Origin: Segetibacter koreensis DSM 18137
GTDB taxonomy: Bacteria > Bacteroidota > Bacteroidia > Chitinophagales > Chitinophagaceae
Direction of reading: 5' to 3'
Assembly: GCF_000374045.1 (NCBI RefSeq)
Contig: NZ_KB893318.1
Location: 1,133 to 65,132 of the forward strand
DNA length: 64,000 nt
Shown: piece by piece, positions 54,521 through 63,919 of the stretch
Position numbering within the stretch: the first letter of the stretch is position 1
Layout of the letters: every line of letters starts with the position of its first letter
The notes under the pieces: model-generated
Databases searched by the model: none
What the model was told of the DNA's origin: nothing
The model's input: only the letters and a program-made list of their open reading frames with translations
Translations under genes and position numbers: made by a program

Positions 54521-56014
54521 ATGAAAAATAAATTCTTTCCAGGTAGTTTTAAAGTATTCCTCATATGTAGTTTACTAATTGTATCGCTTTGCCAGTTACA
54601 AGCTCAAACGAAATCAATATCTATAAATTGGGATGAAACTACCAGGGTGTCAAAATCAATTCCGACTTTACAAGTTGTAGTAAACCCTATGTTACGGGCG
54701 CACTCACCAATACATGAAGGTGCTTTCACTGCTCTTAAAAATTTAGGTGCAGATTATGTAAGATTTGTTCCCTGGTTTCCTTATCCGCGTATGGCTGTTG
54801 CAGAACTGCAGCCTCCTTCTAAAAATAAAACGTTTTGGGATTTTAGTCAAATAGATCCCATTGTAGATGATTTTATGTCTGCTACTGCAGGACACTCAGT
54901 TGTTATCAACTTCAGCACTATTCCCGCCTGGATGTTTAAAATGGATAAACCCGTTCAGTATCCGGCCGACCCGAATAAGGTATTCTGGGACTATAACCAG
55001 GGGGTGCAGCTTCGTGATACCACTATGAAAGAACTGACAGACTATTATGTAAGATTGTTTAGCTGGTACACAAAAGGGGGTTTTACCGATGAAGTTGGCA
55101 ATTTTCATAAGTCTGGCCATTATTACAAGATACCTTATTGGGAAGTTCTAAATGAGCCCGATTTAGAACATAATATAACTCCTCAGTCGTACACGAAAAT
55201 GTACGATGCTATCGTTACTGAATTAAAAAAAGTATCACCTGAAACGAAGTTTATAGCATTGGGCCTTGCCTATACTAGTAATCCCGAATGGTTTGAATAT
55301 TTTCTGAACCAGGCTAATCATAAACCTGGTGTGCTTTTGGAAGGAATCTCTTACCATTTCTATGGCACTAAAGCAGCAAAGGAACAAACTCTCGATAATT
55401 ATGAATATTCATTTTTTGACCAGGCAAATGGCTTTCTTGATAAAGTCAGGTACATAGAAAATATTCGTAACCGGCTTGCGCCTCAAACATTTACTACAAT
55501 AAACGAGATTGGAAACATTCTGGAGGGTAATAACTATTCAGATCCTATTCCCATCGGTTATTGGAATTTATCGGGGGCAATGTATAGTTATATTTATTTG
55601 GAACTATCTAAAATAGGCGTCGATGTTGCGGGAGAATCACAACTTGTTGGCTACCCTACTCAATTTCCTGATGTGAGTATGATAGACTGGAAAAATGGCA
55701 AGCCTAATGCACGGTTTTGGGCTCTAAAGCTATTAAAAGATAACTTTGGACGAGGTGATAAACTGGTATCAACCGTTTCACATTCGACAGATGTAGTAGC
55801 ACAGGCATTTATGACTAAAGCCGGCAAAAAGCTTTTGTTGATCAATAAAAGAAATAAAGAAATAAAGGTTGAATTACCAGTAGAATCAAATGGAGGAACT
55901 ATGTATTCTGTTGATATCTCAACTCAAGAGAATCAGGCAGTGCAAAGTGGAGTTACCAGCAATAATATTACTCTTAAGCCATTTGCGGTTACTGTAATTA
56001 CGCTAAAAAATTGA
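54521..56014 (+). CDS. GH39-like clan GH-A glycoside hydrolase, secreted
   Basis: The 497-residue protein has a signal peptide ending QLQAQ. The TIM barrel has the acid/base Glu at E212 (WEVLNEPDLE, conserved NEP) and the nucleophile Glu at E329 (TINEIGN), a spacing that fits clan A glycosidases (GH39/GH30 style). A C-terminal beta domain follows (VETVDI-type, near KLLLINKRNKEIKVELP). It cleaves a beta-linked glycosidic bond; xylosidase, arabinosidase or galactosidase-type specificities are possible. It is 84 bases after the rhamnosidase gene and likely acts on the same polymer. Confidence 0.75.
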   Translation: MKNKFFPGSFKVFLICSLLIVSLCQLQAQTKSISINWDETTRVSKSIPTLQVVVNPMLRAHSPIHEGAFTALKNLGADYVRFVPWFPYPRMAVAELQPPSKNKTFWDFSQIDPIVDDFMSATAGHSVVINFSTIPAWMFKMDKPVQYPADPNKVFWDYNQGVQLRDTTMKELTDYYVRLFSWYTKGGFTDEVGNFHKSGHYYKIPYWEVLNEPDLEHNITPQSYTKMYDAIVTELKKVSPETKFIALGLAYTSNPEWFEYFLNQANHKPGVLLEGISYHFYGTKAAKEQTLDNYEYSFFDQANGFLDKVRYIENIRNRLAPQTFTTINEIGNILEGNNYSDPIPIGYWNLSGAMYSYIYLELSKIGVDVAGESQLVGYPTQFPDVSMIDWKNGKPNARFWALKLLKDNFGRGDKLVSTVSHSTDVVAQAFMTKAGKKLLLINKRNKEIKVELPVESNGGTMYSVDISTQENQAVQSGVTSNNITLKPFAVTVITLKN

Positions 56015-56128
56015 AATGATTTTATCTTATCCTGTAAGAAAACAAATACATCATTTAAAGCAACTTCTGGGTGGCCGGTTTACTGATGAGAACGTAATTA
56101 ATGTTTATTTATCTATATTTAAAGCTGA

Positions 56129-58801
56129 ATGAAAATACAATTTAAAGATACGATTATCACAAAAAAGGTATTAATTGTTACCTTAATCATTTTATTGGTA
56201 TTTATTGTAAATCCTTTATTATTATTAAACAGCTATGCTGGGGACAAACCCTTAACAGCTTCTGTTAACGTACTTTCCACTTCTGAAAATAAATCTTTCT
56301 GGCTTTGGAATTTCCTCGGGCGGCTGCATCCTTTAGCTGTTCATTTCCCGGTAACCCTGCTTTTATTTGCGGCTATCCTCGAAATGTTTACACTTAGAAA
56401 CTTCCAATCAAAATTGCGACCCGGCATAAACGTATTTGTAGCTGCAGGAGCATTGTCAGCTATCATTTCCGTTGTTTTAGGCTTGCTGCTCGCAAGGAAT
56501 GGAGACTATGGCAAAGATACTTTGAATATACATCAATGGACTGGAATCGCTACGGCAGCGCTCGGATCTGTCAGCTTGTTATTGCTATATAAAATATTAA
56601 AAAGTAACCACGTTAATTTCATAAAGCCTTATCGTGCTTTACTTGTTCTTACAGGCGTTGGTGTTTCTGTAGCTGGCCATTTTGGTGCCACTTTAACTCA
56701 TGGCAACGACTATCTGTCAAGCACACTTCCCTGGAGTAGTGATTATGATACAACGGCTGTTAATAATTTTGATTTCGCCTCATTAAAAGATGATACTGCC
56801 AAACTTGACAAAAAGGAGGAGATGCAATTGAATGTGCAGGTAAGATCGATATTAGCGCACAATTGCTATAAGTGTCATGGATCAGAAAAGATAAAAGGAG
56901 AACTGCGGCTCGACAGCAAAAAAATGATATTCAAAGGAGGAGAAGATGGTCCTGTTATTGCTGTCGGCGATCCGGCCAAAAGTGAATTGTACAGACGGAT
57001 TACGCTTCCTGCGAATCACAAAGACGTTATGCCATCAAAAGGCAAAAAATTATCTGAAGCGGATATTGCTGTGATAAAATTCTGGATTCAAAAAGGTGCA
57101 CCCTGGCCCGACGGCGATGATAAACAAAACATTTACCGGGTTGCTAAAATGGAACCGAGAAATCCTCCACTGCCTGCTGCATCCGACAACTTGCAAAATC
57201 CTGTTGATTTATGGGTAAACAATTATTTTAAAAAGAATAAATTAACCTGGAGTGCGCCTGTAGATGACAGGACTTACTTAAGAAGAATTTACCTTGATGT
57301 CATTGGATTGCTTCCTTCTCCTGAAGACCTAAACGAATTTGCTAACGATAACAGGCCAGATAAAAGATCAATTTGGGTAAGGAAACTGTTAAACCGCAAT
57401 GATGATTATGCGATGAACTGGCTTACCTTCTGGAACGATGCGCTCCGAAATGATTATACTGGCACAGGCTACATTACCGGTGGTCGCTTTGATATTACTA
57501 ACTGGTTGTATCAGTCCCTAAAATCTAATAAGCCGTACGATGTATTTGTAAGAGAGCTGATAAGTCCTAGCAAAGAATCTATGGGCTTTATTCAGGGCAT
57601 TAAATGGCGGGGTGTTATAAATGCAAGCCAGAGAACAGAAATGCAGGCCGCACAGAATGTGTCGCAGGTATTTTTTGGATTAAATTTGAAATGCGCTTCC
57701 TGCCATAACAGCTTTATAAGCGACTGGAAACTGGATGATGCTTATGGCTTTGCAAATATATTTTCGGATACATCGCTTGAAATAAACCGTTGTGATAAAC
57801 CTACGGGAAAGTTTACGGAATCTAAAATGTTATGGAAAGAACTTGGTACTATAAATAGTGCTGCGAAAGCTGCAATAAAACAGCAGCAACTGGCAGAAAT
57901 GATGGTTAAACCTGAAGACGGGCGACTATATCGCACTCTTGTTAACAGAATATGGGCGCAGTTGATGGGTAGAGGACTTGTTGAACCGGTTGATGTTATG
58001 GACAATGAGCCGTGGAGCCAGGACCTTCTTGATTGGATGGCCTTTAATTTTGTACAGAACAAATCGGATATCAAGGAGTTGATCTATATGATCACGACTT
58101 CCAGGACTTACCAGCTACCTTCTGTAGGTTTTAGCCAGCCGAACCAGATTTTTGTAAAAGATTACAAATTTAAAGGAATGCTGCGCAGGAGGATGACGGG
58201 AGAGCAGTTTGCTGATGCCGTCAGTACTGTTGTAGGCACTGTTTTTCCCGATTCTCTTATTAAATATAATCCTTTTGCAAAACCAATTGTTCAGAAGCCT
58301 GCTGTAGAAAAATCAACTGGCAAAAAAGGAGATGATAACAAATCAGAAGCAGAAAAGCTGGCCGCCCAAAAATTAGCTGCTGAAAAATTAGCTGAAGACA
58401 GGTTGGCTGCTGAAAAATTAGTATTTGAAAAATCGATCCTTCTCTATCCTCGAGCATCTTTGGTAGTAAATAATAGTTTTCTCACTGCCTTAGGAAGACC
58501 AAACAGGGAAACTGTTTCTACCAGTAGAGAAACGCAGGCAAATCTGCTACAGGCACTTGAACTTACAAACGGAGAACGATTCAATGAGGCACTTAAAAAT
58601 GGTGCAGAGTACTGGAAGAAAAAGTATGGGAAGGGAGATGTAATTATTAAAGAAATTTACAGGAAAGCATTAGGACGGGAACCACAGAAAAAAGAATTTC
58701 AAGTTGCCAAAAAGATACTCGGAGATTCGCCTGGCACCGAAGCGATCCAGGATCTGTTCTGGGCAGTTTTGTTGCTTCCTGAGTTTCAGATTATTTATTA
58801 A
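56129..58801 (+). CDS. diheme DUF2231-PSCyt1-DUF1549-DUF1553 membrane protein
   Basis: The 890-residue protein has an N-terminal DUF2231 membrane domain (residues about 1-200, with LHPLAVHFPVTLLLFAAILEM) and then a cytochrome c-like module with C246-Y-K-C-H250 in AHNCYKCHGSEKIKGELR. A DUF1549 part begins RTYLRRIYLDVIGLLPSPED and includes a second heme motif C522-A-S-C-H526. DUF1553 follows with NRIWAQLMGRGLVEPVDVMD and the TSRTYQLPSV segment. A short lysine/alanine repeat splits DUF1553 (58340-58435). Planctomycete-type proteins of this class are common but lack a proven reaction; two hemes plus a membrane anchor suggest electron transfer from a substrate in the periplasm. It is 21 bases upstream of the DUF1501 gene. 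Confidence 0.85.
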   Translation: MKIQFKDTIITKKVLIVTLIILLVFIVNPLLLLNSYAGDKPLTASVNVLSTSENKSFWLWNFLGRLHPLAVHFPVTLLLFAAILEMFTLRNFQSKLRPGINVFVAAGALSAIISVVLGLLLARNGDYGKDTLNIHQWTGIATAALGSVSLLLLYKILKSNHVNFIKPYRALLVLTGVGVSVAGHFGATLTHGNDYLSSTLPWSSDYDTTAVNNFDFASLKDDTAKLDKKEEMQLNVQVRSILAHNCYKCHGSEKIKGELRLDSKKMIFKGGEDGPVIAVGDPAKSELYRRITLPANHKDVMPSKGKKLSEADIAVIKFWIQKGAPWPDGDDKQNIYRVAKMEPRNPPLPAASDNLQNPVDLWVNNYFKKNKLTWSAPVDDRTYLRRIYLDVIGLLPSPEDLNEFANDNRPDKRSIWVRKLLNRNDDYAMNWLTFWNDALRNDYTGTGYITGGRFDITNWLYQSLKSNKPYDVFVRELISPSKESMGFIQGIKWRGVINASQRTEMQAAQNVSQVFFGLNLKCASCHNSFISDWKLDDAYGFANIFSDTSLEINRCDKPTGKFTESKMLWKELGTINSAAKAAIKQQQLAEMMVKPEDGRLYRTLVNRIWAQLMGRGLVEPVDVMDNEPWSQDLLDWMAFNFVQNKSDIKELIYMITTSRTYQLPSVGFSQPNQIFVKDYKFKGMLRRRMTGEQFADAVSTVVGTVFPDSLIKYNPFAKPIVQKPAVEKSTGKKGDDNKSEAEKLAAQKLAAEKLAEDRLAAEKLVFEKSILLYPRASLVVNNSFLTALGRPNRETVSTSRETQANLLQALELTNGERFNEALKNGAEYWKKKYGKGDVIIKEIYRKALGREPQKKEFQVAKKILGDSPGTEAIQDLFWAVLLLPEFQIIY
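58340..58435 (+). repeat. coding repeat: KLAAEK-type linker in DUF1553 protein
   Basis: Two copies of the 15-base GCTGCTGAAAAATTA (58376-58390 and 58406-58420) sit 30 bases apart in a run encoding a charged-alanine helix of [KE]-L-A-[AE] units. It is a low-complexity coiled-coil-like linker inside the DUF1553 region, likely grown by slippage. Confidence 0.6.
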
Positions 58802-58821
58802 GTTACTTAACGAAAAATGCT

Positions 58822-60246
58822 ATGACAATGAAATGGAATAGAAGAGACTTTTTAAAAAACACCAGTGCTGCTACATTAGCTGCAATGGCTGCTGGCGCTC
58901 CAATGACCAGTTTATTGACTTCGTGTAACCGAAAAAAAACCAATTCCAAAGCAGACTCTGTTATTTTACTTTGGATGGCAGGAGGAATGGCTCATACTGA
59001 CACGTTTGATCCTAAAAAATTTACTCCATTTACAAAAGGAATGGATGCGAATAGCGTGCTTAGTACATTTAAACCCGTTCCGACTATACTAGATGGTGTT
59101 TCTTTTTCAGAAGGTCTCGAGTCGATAGGAAAGATCATGGATAAAGGAACGCTGATAAGGTCTTACGTAGCCGCCGATATGGGACATATTCTGCATTCGC
59201 GTCATCAATATCACTGGCATACCTGCTATAAACCACCTCAGTCTGTTGCTGCTCCCCATTTTGGGGCCTGGATTGCCAAAGAACTGGGTCCAGTTAATCC
59301 TGTCATTCCGGCCTTCATTGATATCGGGCAGCGATTTACTTTGGGGGAAGGGGAAGAATTAAAAGCTTTTCATACGGCAGGTTTTTTGGGAAATGAATAT
59401 GGTCCTTTTCTAATACCCGATCCATCGGCCGGACTGGAAAGCGTACAACCGCCTGTTGGAATGTCTAATACAAGATTTGAAAAGCGAAACCAGTTATATA
59501 ATGAGCTCGTGAACCAAAGTGCTATGGGTGACTTTGGCAGTGATTATCAAAAAGAATCGCTGAAAAGATCGATGGAGCAGGCATATATACTTTTAAAATC
59601 TCCTGAAGCAAAGGCATTTGATTTAAGTAAGGAACCAAAAGAAATTTACGACATCTATAATACAGGAAAGTTTGGGCTAGGTTGCCTCATGGCCCGCAGA
59701 TTGGTTGAACAAGGTGCACGCTTTATTAGTGTCACTACCGAATATGAACCTTTTAAAGGTTGGGATACGCATGAGAATGGCAATACGAGGGCAAAGGATA
59801 TGAAAAAGCAGATTGATGGACCTGTTGCGCAGTTAATAAAAGATCTCGACCGAACAGGACATCTTGATCGTACCATTGTAATTTTAGCAAGTGAGTTTAG
59901 CAGAGACATGATGGTAGAAGGCCGCCCGGGACTGAAAGTACAGGAGCAGGTGCAACAACCTGATGTTATTCAGGAAATGAAAAATTATGGAATGCACAGG
60001 CATTTTACTGACGGAGCGTCTATTTTAATGTTTGGAGGAGGTATAAAAAAAGGCTATGTATATGGCAAGACCGCAGATGAACGGCCCTGTAAAACCATTG
60101 ATAAACCAATAGTGATAGATCAGATACATCAAACAATTTATCACGCTCTTGGCATTGCTGAAGATGCGCATTACGTGGTGGAAAAAAGGCCGTTTTATAC
60201 GACGCAGGATGGCTTAGGGAAGGCCGAAATGAGTTTGTTTTCTTAG
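58822..60246 (+). CDS. DUF1501 Tat-exported protein
   Basis: The 474-residue protein has a twin-arginine signal, NRRDFLKNTSAATLAAMAAG (residues 6-25), then a Cys-containing LLTSCNRK that could be a lipid site. The DUF1501 domain has WMAGGMAHTDTFDPK, SRHQYHWHT, PVIPAFIDIGQ and a C-terminal EFSRDMMVEGRPG and DQIHQTIYHALGI. The fold is alkaline phosphatase/sulfatase-like, but the nucleophile is not evident. It is the standard genomic partner of DUF1549/DUF1553 proteins and is here 20 bases downstream. Both would be periplasmic. The function is unknown; the genomic position suggests action on a PUL-derived sugar or on polysaccharide. Confidence 0.85.
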   Translation: MTMKWNRRDFLKNTSAATLAAMAAGAPMTSLLTSCNRKKTNSKADSVILLWMAGGMAHTDTFDPKKFTPFTKGMDANSVLSTFKPVPTILDGVSFSEGLESIGKIMDKGTLIRSYVAADMGHILHSRHQYHWHTCYKPPQSVAAPHFGAWIAKELGPVNPVIPAFIDIGQRFTLGEGEELKAFHTAGFLGNEYGPFLIPDPSAGLESVQPPVGMSNTRFEKRNQLYNELVNQSAMGDFGSDYQKESLKRSMEQAYILLKSPEAKAFDLSKEPKEIYDIYNTGKFGLGCLMARRLVEQGARFISVTTEYEPFKGWDTHENGNTRAKDMKKQIDGPVAQLIKDLDRTGHLDRTIVILASEFSRDMMVEGRPGLKVQEQVQQPDVIQEMKNYGMHRHFTDGASILMFGGGIKKGYVYGKTADERPCKTIDKPIVIDQIHQTIYHALGIAEDAHYVVEKRPFYTTQDGLGKAEMSLFS

Positions 60247-60652
60247 TCATAAACAAATGCTGGAAAACCATTGTTTGCAATAAAACGAATATTTCTATCA
60301 ATGGCCCTTTTTTCTGTCGCCACGTTAACCTTATTGAAATTACTGTCGACTTTTTGAGAATGATTGCAAGCGTTTCTTGCATAGAGGTAAGGAAAATATC
60401 GAAAAGATAATCTTGAGGTGATATTCAAGAAACAGCAGTACGTGAATTTCTGAATAATTAGTTTTTATGTTCAAATAGCTGTTCTAAAAAAAGTCCAAAG
60501 TCAAATGAATAACTGTTGGTTATATAAGTTTCTTTAAACAGAAAATTCTTTATTATTTGATGAATAGTTAATACTATTGCTTTTTGTATTAAAGCAATTA
60601 GTACACCTGTTTATTTAATAATATTCATAACCATAATTCTAATATTTACTGT
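60247..60652. other. intergenic region between DUF1501 and uxaB genes
   Basis: This 406-base AT-rich stretch starts a new transcription unit for uxaB-uxaA. It includes an 8-base inverted repeat (ATTGCTTT, AAAGCAAT) at 60576-60598 that may be an operator or a leader hairpin. No convincing ORF exists; a 61-codon minus-strand frame at 60243-60428 has no support. The uxaB promoter should lie near 60560-60640. Confidence 0.5.
60576..60598. promoter_or_regulatory. 8-bp inverted repeat upstream of uxaB
   Basis: ATTGCTTT and AAAGCAAT flank a 7-base spacer, 54 bases upstream of the uxaB start. The position suits an operator or a leader structure. It is short enough to be a coincidence. Confidence 0.3.
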
Positions 60653-62173
60653 ATGGTTCTTTCCCGCACTTCATTAAAAGATATATCCAACGATTTTATT
60701 GAAGTACCGAACGAAAAAGTTTTTCAACTTCCTGAAAAAGTGTTGCAGTTTGGTACAGGCGTTTTATTGCGTGGTTTGTGTGATTACTATATTAATAAAG
60801 CAAACAACCAGGGTGTTTTTAATGGAAGGGTAGTTGTTGTTAAGAGCACGACAACAGGGGGAACTGATGAATTTTCGGCGCAGGATTCTTTATACACTCA
60901 CTGCATAAGAGGAATAGAAGATGGAAATAAAGTGGAGGAAAACATAATAAATGCATCAATAAGCAGGGTACTATCGGCCAAAGACGAATGGAATGCAATT
61001 CTTGCCTGTGCAGAAAATCCGGAAATGGAAATAGTTATTTCAAATACAACCGAAGTTGGAATTGCCCTAAACCGGGATGATAAAGTTAATGCACAGCCTC
61101 CTGTATCTTTTCCTGGTAAATTGCTTGCTTTTTTATACAAACGCTTTACATTTTTTAAGGGCGGTGCAAATAAAGGTATGGTAATAGTGCCAACAGAACT
61201 GCTTCCAGGAAATGGAAAAAAACTTAGATCAATTGTTTTAGAACTTGCCCGCCTTAATTCTCTTGATACAACTTTTATCAATTGGATTGAAAACTGTAAC
61301 CATTTTTGTGATTCTTTAGTAGACAGAATCGTTCCTGGAAAATTACCACAGCAAGAAAAAGAGAAAGTTGAAAAGGAGGCAGGTTATATTGATGATGTAA
61401 TGATCATGTCTGAACCTTACAGTCTTTGGGCTATTGAAACGAATAATAAAGAAGTTGCTGATAAACTTTCATTTAGCAAAGCGGACAAAGGAGTGGTATT
61501 AGCGGAAGACATCAGTAAATTTCGGGAGTTAAAGCTACGATTACTCAATGGCACACATACTTTCACTTGCGGTCTTGCACATCTTGCCGGTTTTACTACT
61601 GTAAAACAAATGATGGCGGATGAAAAAATGGCTCAATTTGTTCAGCAACTGATGCAAGATGAAATCGCTCCAAATATTCCCTATAAAATTGATTCCCAAG
61701 AATCAAGAGAGTTTTCAGACAAAGTGTTAGATCGTTTTCGCAATCCATACATCGAGCACAAACTGTTGGCGATAACAGTGCAATATTCATCTAAAATGAA
61801 AATGCGAAACATTCCTCTTTTGCTGCAGCATTACAAAACATCTTCTCATGCGCCACGTCTCATGGCTTTTGGTTTTGCAGCACATATTTTGTTTATGAAT
61901 TGCCGGGAGGAAAATGGAAAATTTTTCGGAAATTACAAAGGCAATAAATACATGGTAGAGGATGATAACGCAGGCCTATATGCCGACAAATGGAACAATT
62001 ATCAAGGCGCGGAACTTGTAGCGTCTGTACTAAGTGACGAAAGATTATGGGAAACAGACCTTACAGTTTTAAATAAATTTAAAGAAACAGTTGCAGCTAA
62101 CCTGCAACAAATGCAGAATGGTGAAGTAAGACAGGCAATTAACGAAGTGCTGGCACAAAAAGAATTGTTGTAA
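60653..62173 (+). CDS. uxaB: tagaturonate reductase (altronate oxidoreductase)
   Basis: The 506-residue protein is a polyol/mannitol dehydrogenase-family reductase. The N-terminal Rossmann region has VLQFGTGVLLRGLCDYYINK (residues 27-46). The catalytic segment is KLRLLNGTHT with K294 and N299, the K-x4-N-G-x-H motif of this family. Length and the AFGFAAHILFMNC signature fit UxaB. It reduces D-tagaturonate to D-altronate with NADH in the cytoplasm. It is followed after 11 bases by uxaA, as is usual in hexuronate loci, so galacturonate is the probable input, formed upstream by UxaC-type isomerisation (not in this window). Confidence 0.9.
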   Translation: MVLSRTSLKDISNDFIEVPNEKVFQLPEKVLQFGTGVLLRGLCDYYINKANNQGVFNGRVVVVKSTTTGGTDEFSAQDSLYTHCIRGIEDGNKVEENIINASISRVLSAKDEWNAILACAENPEMEIVISNTTEVGIALNRDDKVNAQPPVSFPGKLLAFLYKRFTFFKGGANKGMVIVPTELLPGNGKKLRSIVLELARLNSLDTTFINWIENCNHFCDSLVDRIVPGKLPQQEKEKVEKEAGYIDDVMIMSEPYSLWAIETNNKEVADKLSFSKADKGVVLAEDISKFRELKLRLLNGTHTFTCGLAHLAGFTTVKQMMADEKMAQFVQQLMQDEIAPNIPYKIDSQESREFSDKVLDRFRNPYIEHKLLAITVQYSSKMKMRNIPLLLQHYKTSSHAPRLMAFGFAAHILFMNCREENGKFFGNYKGNKYMVEDDNAGLYADKWNNYQGAELVASVLSDERLWETDLTVLNKFKETVAANLQQMQNGEVRQAINEVLAQKELL

Positions 62174-62184
62174 AGATTGAAATT

Positions 62185-63837
62185 ATGAAAAAGAGTATTT
62201 TAAAGGTTCACCCAAACGACAATGTAATTGTTGCGCTTCGTGGCCTTGCAAAAGGAGAACAGGTTGCCTTAAACGGGCATACATATACATTGGCAGAAGA
62301 TGTGGCTGCCAAACATAAATTTACAGAGCATGATTTAGCACCGGGAGACAAGGTGACAATGTATGGTGTTTTGGTAGGTAAAGCTCAAAAAGAAATTCCG
62401 GCCGGAACGAGAATATCAACTAGCAATGTAAAACATGCGTCTACAGAATTTGAATTAGGAAACCGCAGAACAAACTGGCGTGTACCCGATGTATCAAAAT
62501 TTACTGGTCGCACTTTTAAAGGATTTCACCGAAGCGATGGGAGTGTAGGTACAGCTAATCATTGGGTAGTAATTCCGATGGTTTTTTGTGAGAATAATAA
62601 TGTGGAAGTTTTAAAAGAAAGCCTGCTTGATGAACTGGGATTTTCGCGTCCGAAGAAATACAACCGTTTTGCACAGCAGTTGAAGGAATTATACGCTTCC
62701 GGACGGTCGGTACAGGATATACTGAATGTTCAATTTCGAGAAGATGAGCAAGTAACAAAAAGTGAACGGTTATTTCAGAATATTGACGGGGTAAAATTTA
62801 TTTCTCACCAGGGTGGGTGCGGGGGAACCCGGCAAGATGCACAAGCTTTATGTGGCTTACTTGCAGGATATATTACTCATCCTAATGTTGCCGGAGCAAC
62901 TGTGTTAAGTCTGGGTTGCCAGAATGCACAAGTGGCAATGCTTGAAGAAGAAATCGCAAAACGCTCACCCAATTTTGATAAGCCTTTATATATTTTAGAG
63001 CAGCAAAAAATAGGTACTGAAACAGATCTTATATCACAGGCACTTAAGCAAACCTTCGCGGGCCTTATGATAGCTAACCAGGTTGAAAGGGAAGATGCGC
63101 CCATCAGTAAGCTATGCCTTGGTCTTGAGTGTGGTGGTTCTGATGGTTTTTCAGGAATTTCTGCAAACCCTGCTATTGGTTATACCAGTGATTTGCTGGT
63201 TGCGTGTGGTGGCTCTGTTATACTTTCCGAATTTCCTGAATTGTGTGGGGTAGAGCAGGAGCTAAGTGACCGTTGCGTCGATGAAAATAAAGCGGTTCGA
63301 TTCATAGATATAATGCGTCGATATAATGAGAGAGCAAAAGAGGTAGGTTCAGGGTTTGATATGAATCCTTCTCCCGGAAATATAAAAGATGGCTTAATTA
63401 CAGATGCTATAAAATCTGCCGGAGCAGCTAAAAAAGGTGGCACCTCACCTGTTACCGATGTATTGGATTATCCTGAAAAAGTTTCAAAGGCGGGATTGAA
63501 TTTGTTGTGTACTCCTGGTAATGATGTGGAATCTACCACTGCCGAAGTAGCCGCAGGTGCAAATGTTGTATTGTTTACAACTGGACTTGGCACGCCTACG
63601 GGCAATCCTGTTGCTCCGGTAATTAAACTGTCAAGCAATACCAAATTGTACGAAAAAATGCAGGATATTATTGATATTAACACCGGAACAATTATAGAAG
63701 GTGAAGAGACAATTGAGCAGGCAGGAGAAAGAATTCTTGATTTTGTAATTAAGGTGGCAAGTGGAGAAATTGTAGCAAAATCCGTAAAAAACGGCCAGGA
63801 AGATTTCATTCCCTGGAAGCGCGGCGTTAGTTTGTAA
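62185..63837 (+). CDS. uxaA: altronate dehydratase
   Basis: The 550-residue protein has the N-terminal SAF-like domain (residues about 1-90) and the large UxaA catalytic domain. Probable Fe-S or metal-binding cysteines are C212 (HQGGCGGTRQDA), C245 (LGCQNAQ) and C316 (LECGGSDGFSG). The other family motifs GFHRSDGSVGTANHW, SGISANPAIGYTSD and TPGNDVESTTAEVAAGANV are present. It dehydrates D-altronate to 2-keto-3-deoxy-D-gluconate, which goes to KDG kinase and aldolase elsewhere. Full length, with no N-terminal signal. It is 11 bases after uxaB and 82 bases before the rhaM start, possibly all one transcript. Confidence 0.92.
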   Translation: MKKSILKVHPNDNVIVALRGLAKGEQVALNGHTYTLAEDVAAKHKFTEHDLAPGDKVTMYGVLVGKAQKEIPAGTRISTSNVKHASTEFELGNRRTNWRVPDVSKFTGRTFKGFHRSDGSVGTANHWVVIPMVFCENNNVEVLKESLLDELGFSRPKKYNRFAQQLKELYASGRSVQDILNVQFREDEQVTKSERLFQNIDGVKFISHQGGCGGTRQDAQALCGLLAGYITHPNVAGATVLSLGCQNAQVAMLEEEIAKRSPNFDKPLYILEQQKIGTETDLISQALKQTFAGLMIANQVEREDAPISKLCLGLECGGSDGFSGISANPAIGYTSDLLVACGGSVILSEFPELCGVEQELSDRCVDENKAVRFIDIMRRYNERAKEVGSGFDMNPSPGNIKDGLITDAIKSAGAAKKGGTSPVTDVLDYPEKVSKAGLNLLCTPGNDVESTTAEVAAGANVVLFTTGLGTPTGNPVAPVIKLSSNTKLYEKMQDIIDINTGTIIEGEETIEQAGERILDFVIKVASGEIVAKSVKNGQEDFIPWKRGVSL

Positions 63838-63919
63838 AATAAAATGATTAGTAACTGGTGAGTGTAGGTAACTAGTAATCCCAACCATCCACTTACAACT
63901 CACTGTCACAACTCACTAT

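Noticed and set aside
60243-60428. Minus-strand 61-codon ORF after the DUF1501 gene
   Set aside because: It overlaps the end of DUF1501, has no family features, and no start context; probably a chance frame.
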